Shown: positions 10,801 through 23,024, counted from the first letter of the stretch. The stretch: 64,000 bases of DNA from Symbiodinium natans (GCA_905221605.1 CAJNDS010002296.1:224958-288957), one strand, 5' to 3'. Notes: generated by a model not told the origin, from the letters alone. Made by a program: numbers and translations.

Positions 10801-11702
10801 AGTGGATGAAGCAGGCTCGAAATGCGATCCTGCGTGTCGGGCGGAGCTATCAAGAGGCAACTCTGGCGCAGGCCTTCGAAGAGTTCGTGTCCTTGTGGAT
10901 CAGGGATCTCCAGCAAGGACAGCTCCCAGCGGTCCAGCACGTGCTCTGCAGCTTAGCTGCCGCCAACCGCAGGGTTCCAGCAGCGTTGAGAAGGCAAAGT
11001 GCCGTGCCGATGTGGGTTTCAGAGGTGCATCGGCTTTGTGATCTCTCTGATCCCAATGGCCCTCAAGGCAAGGCTGTCCTCAGCCTGCAGCAGCTCACCG
11101 CAGCCTTGAAGCGCTTGTCGACGCTCAACAAGGCGGATGCGGTGATGCTGGTCAATGAGGTTTCCCGAGTTCTGGCACAATGCAGGGGTGCAGGCGATGT
11201 GCCGCTAGAGCACGTGGAGGTTCTGCAGGCCGCCGCAGAGAAGGAAGAGGATCCGCAAGAAGAGCCGCCTCCCAGCATCATGGCCAATGCGGAGTCGTTG
11301 ACGAAAGACATGCAGCTCCAGTACCTCGCAAACGAAGTTCGGCATTGGCGAAGAAGGGCCACGAAGCTGGGGCGCCAAAGGCAGAGGCAGCCACAGGGGA
11401 GGAACAAGGAAATCATGGCTACAGCGGAGCCGCTGGCAAAAGAGGAGCAGAGCCAGTACCTGGCAAACGAAGTTCGGCATTGGCGAAGAAAGGCGAAGAA
11501 GCTGGGGCGCCAGAAGCAGAAGCTGATCCAAAGGAGGAATAAGGAAGTGTCTGAGCTGCGCACCAAGGTCACAAAGGCATTGACGCTGATGAACGCGCCT
11601 GAAACGCCTCAGCGGACGCGAGGCGCCGTCCAAGCCTCCCCACCCCACTTTCTTTGCTCTTCCTCCGTGTTCGGTCCGAAGCTTGCGGCAGCCCGGCTCT
11701 GA
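7861..11702 (+). CDS. Gene 1: Cys-rich GCC2/GCC3-like multi-pass membrane protein
   Basis: Two long frames join through one intron (exon to about 9615, exon from about 9738) into a protein of roughly 1,240 residues. The first ~230 residues are cysteine-rich with repeated CxxC...GxYC motifs (CVPCLPGFYC, then CRPCARARYKP, then CGECAEGFGRA), the pattern of ephrin-receptor-like/GCC2-GCC3 repeats. About nine hydrophobic segments follow, three in the first exon and six in the second, including LLPFFIVLGTTVMCMLVVYL. The C-terminus is cytoplasmic-looking and helical, with a 45-residue tandem duplication. The sequence shows a surface membrane protein with an extracellular ligand-binding-like part; ligand and function are unknown. 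ATG 7861 is the first in-frame ATG, but no signal peptide follows, so the true 5' end is probably upstream. The stop is the TGA at 11700-11702. Confidence is high that it codes, moderate on both ends. Confidence 0.85.
9616..9737 (+). other. Gene 1 intron, 122 nt, GA-AG, flanked by 10-bp direct repeat
   Basis: The first exon frame stops at TAG 9628 and the second is in another frame, so removal of a segment of length 3n+2 is required. GGAGGAGCAA occurs at 9612-9621 and again at 9734-9743, exactly 122 nt apart. Any cut inside the repeat gives the same product, and two positions give GA...AG with G following. The spliced junction reads QLQLE|EQAVESRS. A GT at 9631 cannot be used because the stop precedes it. 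Confidence 0.7.
11280..11549 (+). repeat. 135-bp (45-aa) in-frame tandem duplication in gene 1
   Basis: Codons 11280-11414 and 11415-11549 encode two similar 45-residue units. Both contain QYLANEVRHWRR, then KLGRQ, then RNKE. Strong heptad-like charge patterning suggests a coiled or amphipathic helical tail. The copies differ by scattered substitutions, including non-synonymous ones, so the duplication is not brand new. Confidence 0.9.
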
Positions 11703-13000
11703 TATGCCTTGCGGTTCCCTCTGCCCTTTCGTCTCACCAAATGCGCGATTTTTTTGGGGCTTCATGCACCTTCCGCCAGCTTCATGTCGGCCACCATCGA
11801 AGCTGTTGAGCACCAGCAGCCGGGGAGCAGTGCCGAGGTTTGTTGCGAGCCGGCGTCAAAGAAGCTGCGCTGCTTCTTGAGCTTGTTTTGTCTCACACAC
11901 CTCCTTCGTTCAATCTTATCCCAGTGGTTTCACAAGGTGTCCCAAGGACCCAAGGAAACCCGAAACTCTTCCAGTGGCGGCGAAGCAGCCTTGCGCCAGG
12001 CTGGGCAACATCACACAACATCCGCGAACCAATTTTAGCCAGGGGCAGGCGCTTCCTGACCGGAGGCACCGGTCCTGGGCACTAATCCTCGCGAGGTGGA
12101 AAGTGTTGTTTATGTTGCAAGAGGAAATAATTTAGTAGGAGCAGGCATTGAACGTTCAGCTCATGTTGAGCTCCGAATATCTCCGAATGAAATCATTTCG
12201 GACGTGCTCTGAGCTGACAGCTCTGGCAAGCTACGTCTCGTTTCATGAACGGAGTGAACGCTCCGCAAGGCGAAAGGATGGGTTGCTGCAAGATCTTATG
12301 GGCAGGACATCCCAAGTGTCTCCCCAAACAAGCAACCCTGCAAGCCTTGAAGTTGAAAGTCTTTCCCGAAGGCCCTCTTCTTGTAGCACAGCGTCAAGCT
12401 TGGAGTCGGGGGATGCAAGATGTTTAGGCCATGGGCCACAGCTGGCTACCGGCTCAGGGTGGTGATGACATGCTGGGCGCCATGGCTGTTACAGCATATC
12501 CGCATTAATTCCTGGTCTCGTGAATCATTGAAATCAGGGGTTCATGAATTTGTTTCACTTCTTTCACTAGTTTAGGAAACCCCATCTTTGATCGTCGGAG
12601 AACCGCCCGATCTTGGCTTTCAGCTCGAGGATGCGACAGGGGCGTATTGGCGCAGCAGGGCACATCTACCGAATCTACACACAACCCGTTTGTTCGCTCC
12701 CCCTCACCTGGGGTGGACTACAGGTCGTGATCCCTAATAACCATAAGAAGCCATAGAAATATAGGTATCGCAGGGCTTCCCAGCCCCCCCCCCCGCCCTC
12801 CCCAATCCCGTGAAGAGTAAGTGTAGCCCGTAACAGAGTAGACCCAGGTTTTCAACACTGAGCAACCTCGAAGCTTGGTTTACCGGGCCCATGTTATGGG
12901 CCTCTTCTGCCATGGCATTGAGTGGATGGCCTCCATATGATTTTGCGCTTGTGCAGGCCGTGATGAGCAAGGTCTTTCGATTCTCGCAGCCTTTGTTGAG
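11703..13000 (+). other. Gene 1 downstream region, no clear gene
   Basis: An open frame at 11784-11880 reads SATIEAVEHQQPGSSAEVCC, then EPASKKLR. It could be an alternative last exon of gene 1 if an intron removes the current stop, but no splice pair is compelling. The rest holds only short frames. A poly-C tract with interruptions lies at about 12784-12803. Confidence 0.3.
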
Positions 13001-13009
13001 CCAGCGTGA

Positions 13010-13330
13010 GGATAAGCACGTGGCCACAACATCCACCACCTTGTTCGTCAAAGGTTCGCAAGTGTCAGAACGTGCCATGAACCAAGGATGTCGCTAGAAA
13101 GCTGTGTTGCAGAAGCGGCGTTCAGTCACATTCCAAAGCGGGACGAAGATAGATTTGGCACCGCCTTGTTGTGCACCGCTTAGTGGAATCACGAAGGTGA
13201 CGAGTATCAGCTTGGGTGCTTGTGCAGGCCATATTGAACCGGGCCCTTGGACGCAAGGAGATGTTGTGGAGTCAGCGAAAAGACGACGACCACCGCCTTG
13301 TTCGTCACAAGTTCGGAAGTGCCTGAACTG
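13010..13330 (+). repeat. Degenerate leading copies of the 13.3-15.7 kb repeat
   Basis: CCACCTTGTTCGTCAAAGGT at about 13038 parallels CCGCCTTGTTCGTCACAAGT at about 13290. The stretch 13095-13200 (AGAAAGCTGTGTTGCAG, then TTCCAAAGCGG, then CACCGCTTAGTGGA) parallels 13370-13482. These are decayed copies of the unit that follows. Confidence 0.6.
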
Positions 13331-13333
13331 TAG

Positions 13334-14140
13334 CACGCCGTCAAGCAAGAGTGTCAGGAACATCACTAGGAAGCTGTATTGCGGGGGCAGCAAGGCCTTA
13401 GGTCACCTATTTCTCGTTCCAAAGCGGAAGATCAGAATTTGCACTGCCTTGTTTGTGTACCGCTCAGTGGATGCACGAAGGTGAATTGCACTCGCCGCTC
13501 ATGCAGCCAGCTTTCCCCCATGCGGCCTGATTGAATGTCTGCGCCACCAGTGTGCAGCAGGAGCCGTGTGAGCGTGAAAAATGCATGCAAGTTTCAGTGC
13601 CTCCCTACCTGTAGCAAAGATTGGCTTCACTACCTTGAAGGTGGAAGCCCCATGCTGCCGGCACAGACAGATTGAATGGAAGTGCATCAAAGATGTGGCA
13701 GAATCAGCCCTCTAAACGGTCCCAACTTCAGCGCTGAGTTGTGCGTCTGTGACTTAAGCTGCTTTTCGCCAAGGAGCTCCGTCAAATGGTGTTGCCTGAT
13801 GATGCATCAGCGGGGTTGTCAGTCCTGCAAGGGGGATTGCAAGGGTTGATCCCGGAGCATAGCCTGAGCTTTCCTGACCCTGTGGCCAGAATGCAAAGTC
13901 ACTCCCCGAATCAAATTGCATCACGGTTCGCTGCATCTTTTGACCGTCGGTCTTCTGGCAGATCGCGCCAACGTGCCTGTCCTTGCTCAGCACCCAGAAA
14001 TTCATCACACAACATGTTTCTCCCTCGTCGCCCGAGTCTTTGCGACCACGTGGATGGTGTTGGGGTAGTGCTCAGCCCTGCTTTCGGTGGCTCGACAGCA
14101 GTCGCGCGGGACTTTTCCAGCCTTTGCCAAAGTCGGATCT
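13334..14140 (+). repeat. 870-bp tandem repeat, copy 1
   Basis: Matches 14204-15010 with a constant offset of 870 bp. By eye, 13393-14100 is essentially identical to 14263-14970, with differences mainly at the ends (for example GTCGCGCGGG against GTCGAGCGGG). Reading frames inside are duplicated exactly, but their composition does not look protein-like. Near identity implies a recent duplication, ongoing homogenisation or an assembly artefact. Confidence 0.9.
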
Positions 14141-14203
14141 TGGTAACGTCGGGTGCATGAAGTTGCGTGATGCACCTGTACCCCGCAATTTGGCGAACCA
14201 TGT

Positions 14204-15010
14204 CACGCCATCAAGCAAGAGTGTCAGGAACATCACTAGGAAGCTGTGTGGCAGGGGTAGCAAGGCCTTAGGTCACCTATTTCTCGTTCCAAAGCGGAAG
14301 ATCAGAATTTGCACTGCCTTGTTTGTGTACCGCTCAGTGGATGCACGAAGGTGAATTGCACTCGCCGCTCATGCAGCCAGCTTTCCCCCATGCGGCCTGA
14401 TTGAATGTCTGCGCCACCAGTGTGCAGCAGGAGCCGTGTGAGCGTGAAAAATGCATGCAAGTTTCAGTGCCTCCCTACCTGTAGCAAAGATTGGCTTCAC
14501 TACCTTGAAGGTGGAAGCCCCATGCTGCCGGCACAGACAGATTGAATGGAAGTGCATCAAAGATGTGGCAGAATCAGCCCTCTAAACGGTCCCAACTTCA
14601 GCGCTGAGTTGTGCGTCTGTGACTTAAGCTGCTTTTCGCCAAGGAGCTCCGTCAAATGGTGTTGCCTGATGATGCATCAGCGGGGTTGTCAGTCCTGCAA
14701 GGGGGATTGCAAGGGTTGATCCCGGAGCATAGCCTGAGCTTTCCTGACCCTGTGGCCAGAATGCAAAGTCACTCCCCGAATCAAATTGCATCACGGTTCG
14801 CTGCATCTTTTGACCGTCGGTCTTCTGGCAGATCGCGCCAACGTGCCTGTCCTTGCTCAGCACCCAGAAATTCATCACACAACATGTTTCTCCCTCGTCG
14901 CCCGAGTCTTTGCGACCACGTGGATGGTGTTGGGGTAGTGCTCAGCCCTGCTTTCGGTGGCTCGACAGCAGTCGAGCGGGACTTTTCCAGCCTTTGCCAA
15001 TGTCGGATCT
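14204..15010 (+). repeat. 870-bp tandem repeat, copy 2
   Basis: Second near-identical copy, offset 870 bp from copy 1. A spacer of about 60 bp (14141-14203) separates them. Beyond 15010 the sequence follows a different, shorter period shared with the third, degenerate copy. Confidence 0.9.
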
Positions 15011-15039
15011 TTGTAAGTGGGGGCGCATTCCGTCTGGTG

Positions 15040-15755
15040 ACGCACTTGTATTCTGCAGCTTTGACCTGCTCTCATGCATATTTGGGCTTGCACTGATGTT
15101 GCTTGGAGCAAACAGACTATCCACTGCGAATTCTCCGACAGTACAACAGCAATGATCTTACGTCACAGATGCTCTTTGTGCTGGGTCAATCGAACTTACC
15201 GCGACCGTTCCTGCCTGCCTATTTGAGCGGTGCAAGGGGAGATTGTAAGGGTTGATCCCGGAACACAGGCTGAGCTTTCCTGACTTTGTGGCCAGCATGC
15301 ACCATCATTCCCCAGATCACATTACATTACGATTTGCTGCATCTTTTGACTTTCGGTCTTCTGGCAGATCGCGCCAACGTGCCTACCCACGCTCAGCATC
15401 CAGAAATTCATCACACAACAGGTTTCTCCCTGGTCGCCAGAGTCTTTGCGACCACGTGGATGGTCTTGGTGAGTACTCAGCCATGCTTTTGGTTGCTCGA
15501 CAGCAGTCGCGTGGGACTTTTCCAGCCTTTGCCAATGTTTGGTGACGCACTTGTATTCTGCATTATTCTGCAGCTTTGACCTGCTTTCATGCATATTTGG
15601 GCTTGCAGGTGTGACGTTGCCTGCAGCAAACAGACTATCTACTGCGCATTTCCCGACAATACGACAACAGTGACCTGTCGCGGCAAATTTCCTTTGTGCC
15701 GGGTCAATCGGGCTCGCCGCGACCGTTCCTACACGCCTATGTGAGCAGTGCTGGC
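15040..15755 (+). repeat. Degenerate ~517-bp period copies
   Basis: 15060-15233 and 15576-15755 share TTGACCTGCT.TCATGCATATT, AAACAGACTAT and CGCGACCGTTCCT at an offset of about 517 bp. 15234-15545 is a diverged copy of the second half of the 870-bp unit (GGTTGATCCCGGA, then CTGAGCTTTCCTGAC). Two nested periods suggest repeated unequal exchange. Confidence 0.7.
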
Positions 15756-18700
15756 TAGACTGCTGTCAAAAAGGTTCTGTGGCGATAAAGCCGGCTTCTG
15801 ACACCGTCTATGTCGTGTGGGGCACTTCTGGAGGCGCTGCGGAGCGGGTGAGCTCAATGTTGACGAGACCTGAGATGGACTCGACGTGCAATCCTCCAAC
15901 TCAAAGTTGACGAAGCCGGAGATGGACTCCCCATTGCAGTGCTTGTGCCCTTATACACAGAGGTTAGGACCCAGGTTCCAGGCATTGTTCTCTCAGATGG
16001 TCTTCCATGGATGCGGCTGACACTGTTGAGGAGGCCCTTCAACTGCTGGTCTCAACGGCAATTCGTAAGTGATCTCAGGGATCTCTGCGGCTCCAGGACG
16101 GCTGCTGGCCTCGGCTGGGTTCGGGATTTCTGCGCACGGGGGCCATACCGAACCGCAACTGCTCTGTTCCTCTCTGGCAAAGTACCTCTGACAAAGCCCG
16201 GCCGTAGCCGTGCAGGTGTCCGCGCGCGGCGCACGACGGGGGGGTAAAGCAGAGATGGCGCAAGTGTGCTCAGTGTCGGCACAGCCGTGGATCCGCGGAG
16301 CTGCTGTCCCAGTGTGGGACTTGGTGCAGAGATTTCAGCATACCTTCAGCATAGCCAGCATCGTGGATACACCAGAGGATCAGGACGATGGGATGTAGTC
16401 GCTTTGAGCTCGGCAGGGCTCATCGGCAGCATTCACAACTTAGACTTAGCCCTTGAAGTGCAAGCTGCTTCAGCTGGCTTGATTGCAGCGGTTGTGTGCT
16501 GCTTGTCAGCGTGGCCCAGCTATGCGATTCTGGAAAGGATGGTGCGCCTTCAGAAACCTCGAAAGGCACCTGGCCACTTGCTCAGAACTTGCCTTGGGGC
16601 GAGGTATCCTGACCCCAACATCTATGCAGCCGCCTTGGCCGACTAGGCTCAGGCCTACGCTGTTTCGATAGCTTCGCCTGTGCCCTCTGTTCGCCAGTTG
16701 TCCGGCCGCGACCAGCGGGGCTGCCGGACAGCCGTTGGAATCCAAGAGACAAAACATCTTCATACTTGCAACCTCGAGAATAAGACTGAATATGCGACCA
16801 TGATAAACAGCAGAGCATGCCTGGGCGTGGCTTGCCGTCGAAGTGGCGTTTGCGTGGTCTTGAGCGTCTCCTGTTGCACGTGAAGCTCGAGCTGTAGAGG
16901 TCTTGAACTTCTATGCCTTGGGACGTTTGAGGGCCTGGGGTAGAGGTGGGGCCCGGAAGTAATCTTTCCTGAGTGTCCAAATGTTGTCGGGTGGAAGGAG
17001 GCGACTGAGCCAAACGGGACCCGCGCACTGCCTTGAGCATGTCGACAAGCTCCGAAAGTACAGTGCAGCCACAAGTCTTCCTTTCCAGCATGGGTTGCAT
17101 GTGCTTGCATGGCGACACGGTACACCCGAATCAACGAGGCCAGGGACACGATGTGCGAGACTGACACGCGCGTCGAATCTGGAGGACGCAGACATGTGCG
17201 GCACTCACCATGCCCGTCTGTTGGTTTGGGACAAGACAACCTTGTGGCTGCCTTCGTGCACTTCGTGCAGCCCGCTCCCCTCCGTGTCATTATCAGGCAG
17301 GCCAGTGGCAGGACCCTCCATATCGACTCTGTCACGGACAGTTGATGTGTAGGATTCGGCAACAACTAACCGCGGAACAGCGCGAACTTCTGCCAATGCC
17401 ACCAGTGCTTTTGCCTTTGCTTTGCCCTTCCGCTTCCGCCTGGATGTCAGTGCAGAGTGCAGAGGCCGACGTACATGGACCTGCCTGAAGCGTTTCGTCG
17501 TGCTTGCCGGATGCTTATTCTAGGCGACTTCCTGATCTGCTTTACATTGCATCTGTCATGCCTCAAGCATGGCAGCATGAGCCTTTCCATGAAACACCAT
17601 GTTGCATCTCGCGCCAGCTGGCGCCGATAACTGCATGGCCGTGTGCACGTTGCCAAGGCATAGAACTGGTACCCGCAAAAACAAGCCTTGGTATGGGTGT
17701 GCCAACGCTCCAATAGCAAAGGTGAGCATGCGCGCGATGCACGCTTGTGAAGTCCTCTAGCGCATCACATCGCGCCGTGATCATATACCCGAGCGACTGA
17801 CGACGTGGTCTGCAAGATACCTAGATATACCTAGTTACGGGCACATTTGCTGCAGGGATCCGCCCTCGAGCCCGCACGTCTTCCATTCTCACCGTAGCTG
17901 CACACGCGCTTGTGGCATACGGTTGAATTGAGATGCTCTAGCTAGAAAAATCGATGTGTTGTAGGCATCGCAGCATATCGCAGTGCAGTACAGTACGTAG
18001 ACATGCGAGAGTATGGTTGCCCAGGGGAGTGAGTCACATCCATTTCCTGATGGAGTTGGCCTGGCTGTGAAAGCCAATGGGCAGTTCGATTGCGGTGCAA
18101 GCACGATTGCGATTCCAGGCAGTCAGACAGTCATCATTTTGTGGTCGAGGACTACTTGCAGTTCCTTCTCACGTAGCTTGAACCACTCTTGCTTGGTACT
18201 TGCATGCCGCGGGCTTCTCAGTCACCAGCACGTTTGCTCTTCAGGTCGTTGAGTGGCATGCTGTGCGCACCGTTCTGACACGGGTCCACAGCCGACGCTG
18301 CGTTAGCCTAGCCGTGCTACACCGACACGTTGCAGGCGTGTGGCGCACCATGCCGCTCCAATAGACACACCGTTTTGCCTATCAGAGTGACCGCCACTCC
18401 ATCAAGCACGTCGTCCCCCTTGAGGTCCTCACTGTCGGCTTTGCCAAGCCAAGGAGGCAAGTTGGCCATGCGCAGTGTTGTGCAGGGCCGGCTGCATCGT
18501 CAGCAGCACATAAGAGGCACCACTTGTGATGCAGCCTCCTGCGCTAGCACACAGCCTTCTGCCATTCCTCAGTAGGTGCTTCAAAGATGAGCCCGCCACC
18601 CAAGCACAACGATCGAGAAGGCGACTGAGAGAGAATCAACTGGCTACCGAAGTCTGCCGAATTCAGACTGAGGTCGTGCGGTTGTGCCAGTCTGCTTCTG

Positions 18701-21700
18701 TAGTTAAGCCCTTCGAGCCCCAACAGCTTTTGTGAGCGTTCCGGTTGTTTTGCATTGCGGAAGCTCCTGCTGCGTTTCTTCCCAGCAGTTTATCAAGCGG
18801 CCGTCTGCCGTGAGGGCATGTGCTTGCACGGGGCCTTGAAAGGAGAAGCGTTGGAACTGGCTCCTGCTTCCAAGATGCATGCCTCATGGCGAAAAACCAA
18901 GAGGCTGCTGCAGAGGACTACCGTTTGAGCTGAGCTGCCCCTTGATGTATGACACGGACTCGTCACTAAGTCTACATGTCCTGCGCCAGAGGCGCTCGCT
19001 CTGCACGCGGCCGTGTAGCCGCATTTTGTTTGTTGTGCCTCCCACGACGCAGTTGACACAGACCGGAGTAGTTGCACCCAGCAATGAGCATAACTTTCTT
19101 GGCGTCTGAGCCGTCTTGTCTTTCTGCCTGCAACGGCAAAGCCTGCTGCATTCGTGGGTGCTGCTGGTCATGGTTTGCCCAGTTCATAGAGTCCTGCACC
19201 ATCGCCGCATGACAAGCTGACGCTGTTGCGCGACACTGAGCCCCACATGCTTCAGATAGTTCTGGCCGATGCTCTTGGCATAGTTTCATTCGCTGGTCTT
19301 CAAGGAGAGTTGCGAGCCTTGGTCGGCAGCCACGCTAGTAGCTTGCGAGCCTGAGGAAGTCAAAGAAGTCTTCTTTCAGAGTTGGGCGGACCATGCTGGG
19401 CCGCGGGGCCGTGGTTTGGATCTGCCGCAAAGCGCTGGGAACCAGGAGTGGAGCGCGCAAAGGCTGCCACATCATGGCAGACGACCGTAAGGTGCCACAT
19501 TGGCAAGTCAGGTGGTGAGCAAACCCCAGGGTAAGCTGATGGTCTGAGGTGTGACTGAAAGCCTGAGATTGCAACTAGGACACCGGGCACTTGCCTTGCG
19601 ATGCGAATCGCAGATGTTCAGAAGCTTGGCTTGCCATGGGCCATAAGTACCTGACCAGGCCCGGGGCCCGCAACGGTCGGGTTAGTGTCGACAGTGTCGA
19701 CGAGGCACCCAGCACCTCGTTCACTTCCATCACCTCGAAAGCTCAGCAAGGGCTCCTCAGAATGCCCCTGGCAGCCAAAGGCCACAAGCCCGTTTTGTCC
19801 GCAATCTTCCGGAGAAACAAACGACAGCGGACAACTTTCTCCGGGCCAAGTTGCGGCACCTCTCCCGGCCCTTGATGTTTGCATGCCTCGGGCTAGAAGG
19901 CTGTGGGCACTGATTCACCTCCACGAAACCTGAGCCTTCGCCGGCAGCCCCGGGCTGTGAGGCATTGCAGTGACTCATGATGGACCTTGTGAGCGGCGGA
20001 GCCTGGGCATGTTGATGGATGCACGAGGGCTTCCGAGTTGCGTCTGGAACAATCAGCGCAGCGGTGCCAACGTTTGTGCCCGCTAGATAGAGGACGAAGT
20101 GTTGGTTTGCCTTCTCGGGTGTGATGAGCGATGTGATGAGCCGACTGTGTCGTTTGCTCACAACATATTCCCAGATGCCAGAGTGTCAGGCACTCAGCCT
20201 CGTACAGCTTGGCTCATGGAAATTCGTCGGAAGTCTAAGCCCGTGCAGGCACTGAAAAACACCTTTCTCACATGCAGACGAAGGCACGGAGACGTGGTGA
20301 TTGCAAGCGGGTCGAGTGTCGCTGTGGACCACTCACTACTGCAATGTTGTTGTGACTTGCCTCAAGCATGTCATGGCATGTCCATGCGGGCAGACGTCCA
20401 TGCCACTCAGTCTACCCTCGCTTTGCCCTTCGCCCTCGCCAGTTTCTGAGAGGCAGCTTTGGCTTCTGCAAGTTGTCGAGAAAACTTTCGTTGGTCCACG
20501 GCCTGAGGCAGGGAACTTCTCAGGGGCAAGTCTGCAATTGCTCCTCAGGGGTTCTAAGCTCCTGCCAGCTTTCAAGCAGTTGCTGGGATTCTGCCCTGAC
20601 TAGCCAGGCATGGACCCATGAAGTCAGCAGCCTACCGGTCTTCAATAGCCAAAGTTCAGTGCACAGTCACCGTGTCTTGCCGGCACCTAACCGGACCTAA
20701 CCTCGGCACCGCCGGTGTCTTCAGCTTGTGACGACGGGGGCCTCTGGGGCATGAAGTTACAGATGGGATGCGTCTAGGATGTAGGCCAGGGCTTCGGGTT
20801 TGGAGCCTCGGCTGCAGGGCCTTTTACATTCGACCCCCTCGCCCCTGTACCAGGACCCTGGTGTGCTCAGGGAGATGAGAGCGCGGTGGCGCCCTCCGCC
20901 CTATTGAAACTTAGGTGCTGCTTCCTCCAGTGCAAAGTTGCAGCCCAGCGTCCTGTGCATGGCATCTCAGAACCCATGTTTGCCTCGAAAAAGTTGGGGC
21001 CCAGCTCCTCGTTTCGGCAGAGAGCTGCTACAACGTGTGCTTCTGAACAGATGCAGCATACACTATCCGGCCTTGCGGCGCCTGTCGATTCATGCTGAAG
21101 ACAGCAAAGCTTGACTTTGGAACCTATCCCCATGGCCTATGGCTTCGTCAACGAGCCACACACCGTGCTCCTGCGCCCCGATGCCTTCCAGGTGTTCCTC
21201 ATCGAAGACCTTGCTTTCTGTCCAGCTTTCCTAGACACGGCAAAACCTTCACGAACATCCGCTGCGCCAGCTGGGCAAAGAAGCGGAGCATGCTAAGGGG
21301 AGGACATTGCCAGAGCGCCGCCGCACTGTGTGGCAGATTTGGCTGATGCTTCAGTCGGCTTGCGATCTGGTGCAGGAAGGCCGTTCCCGGGCTTGAGGAG
21401 AATCACTTGCCCAAGGACTGTGAACGAATGCGCAAAAAAACAATGCGCCGCAACGCGCCGCAAGCACAGCCTGCGTCTGCCATCTTAGCGTCCCGGGTCG
21501 AATCCGAGCAGCTTTTGAGCAGCCTGAGCTGTGAAGGTTCGCCGTCTCTGGCGGAGTCTTGGGTGAGCTTGCGACTTTGGGCTCTTATGGGCAAGCCTGT
21601 GTCTGGCACGTCCTTCTGGCTTGCCGTCTTCTTTCTTATGCCCAGCCTCTCCCAGTCCTGGACTCAGCCGAGCTGTTTCGACTTGCCCGCTGCTCCTCGA

Positions 21701-22340
21701 GTGGTGAGGCTCCAGGGTGCAAGGCGTGGCAACTCCAGATGACAGCCGGGACAGCCGGGATCAGGGTCTCAAGCTATGTGCAGAACTTCCGCCACTTCCG
21801 CCGCCCCCGTCATGATGCGTCCAGCAACCTGCTTGATTTGCTTTGCTGCCTCATTTTGAGACGCCCAGGCGACGCCTGGCGGCACTCATTGGCATTCGCG
21901 CCTCGCTGCGGTCTCGCAGGAGAGGCTGTTCGCTAGCTGACTCGCACTGGATTGCCACCGGTGAGACATTTGCAGAACCCTGAGGAACTTCCAGCGCCGT
22001 GGAGTGCAGCCCGTCATGAGCTTTTTCACATATGTGAATAATGCTTCGCCATGACTAGGGCCATGTTCATGTGTCACTGAAGCACGTGCCTGGGTTTGCA
22101 AAATTGCGTGCTCAATGTTGTGCGGCCTTGTTTGGTTCCCCAGGAGTGCCCTGTCTGCCTCCGCAGGGCAACCGTTTTGAAATGACTGAGTCTGAACCGT
22201 ACCTATTGGCGGGTGCTGTTGGCGACTTCTCATGTTGAGTCTCAGCGCTGCCGTAACATGTGAACCTGGCAGTCTTACTGTAGCATGCTTCCACCACTTT
22301 GGTTTATCAACCTAGTGCCTGCTCCGCAAAGCCCACACTG
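15756..22340. other. 6.6-kb stretch without a recognisable gene
   Basis: Many short frames on both strands, the longest about 200 codons at 16760-17365 (-). None shows a domain, hydrophobic pattern, conserved motif or clean splice context, and frames on opposite strands are equally open. Composition is GC-moderate and rich in TGCA/GCATG words. It may be decayed repeats or intergenic DNA. I see no array or terminal inverted repeat that defines an element. Confidence 0.45.
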
Positions 22341-22367
22341 CAATGAGAGACGAGGTGCCACATCTTC

Positions 22368-23020
22368 TTACGCGGATCTTTGGTAGCCAAAGCGCGCGAT
22401 GGGCCACTTAGGAACTTCGGAGGCGTCATGGTGGTGGAGGACCAGGTCCCGGATCTCCTTCATGCCGCTCGGGGCCAGCTCCCGAATCTCCTTCATGCCT
22501 CCCAGGGCCACAAGAATTCCCGTGATGCCAGTTTCGTGGAGGAGCAGCTTCCGCAGCTTCGTCATGCTCAGGGCCTCAAGACTTCCCGCGATGCCTGTGC
22601 CGTGGAGGACCAGCTTCCGCAGACTTCCCGCGATGCCGGTGCCCTCCAGCTCCCGAATCTCCTTCATGCCGCTCAGGGCCTGAAGACGTCCCGTGATGCC
22701 GGGGCCGTGGAGGACCAGCTTCCGCATCTTCGTCATGCTCAGGGCCTCGAGACTTCCCGCGATGCCTGTGCTGTGGAGGACCAGCTTCCGCAGCTTTGTC
22801 ATGCTCAGGGGCTCAAGACTTTCCGTGATGCCGGTGCCGTAGATCTCCAGCTCCCGAATCTCCTTCATGCCGCCCAGGGCCTCAAGAATTCCCGTCATGC
22901 CGGTTCCGTGGAGGACCAGCTTCCGCAGCTTCGTCATGCTCAAAACCTCGAGACTTCCCGCGATGCCGGTGCCGTGGAGGACCAGCCGGACCAGCCCCTG
23001 CCGGCAGGGCCGCCAACCCC
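22368..23020 (-). CDS. Leucine-rich-repeat protein fragment
   Basis: The minus strand encodes about nine LRR units of roughly 22-24 residues with the pattern LRKLVLHGTGIAGSLEAL (LxxLxLxxTxIxGxLxxL). They alternate with a second type, MKEIRELEIYGTGITESLEPL. The frame is open upstream of the first ATG (22943) to about 23020, with another unit there (GLVRLVLHGTGIAGSLEVLS). One unit near the middle is truncated (IRELEGTGIAGS), and the C-terminal unit decays into MKEIRDLVLHHHDASEV. No signal peptide, membrane segment or kinase follows. The plus strand is also open because the DNA repeat lacks stops there, but it has no protein pattern. It is either an exon of an LRR gene or a relict, and lies opposite to genes 1 and 2. 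Confidence 0.5.
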
Positions 23021-23024
23021 ATCG

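Noticed and set aside
11063-11813. Minus-strand frames of 169 and 202 codons
   Set aside because: Antisense shadows of the gene 1 coiled tail; they mirror its 135-bp duplication.
16760-17365. 201-codon minus-strand frame
   Set aside because: No domain, low protein character, overlapping equally open plus frames. Length is not surprising at this composition.
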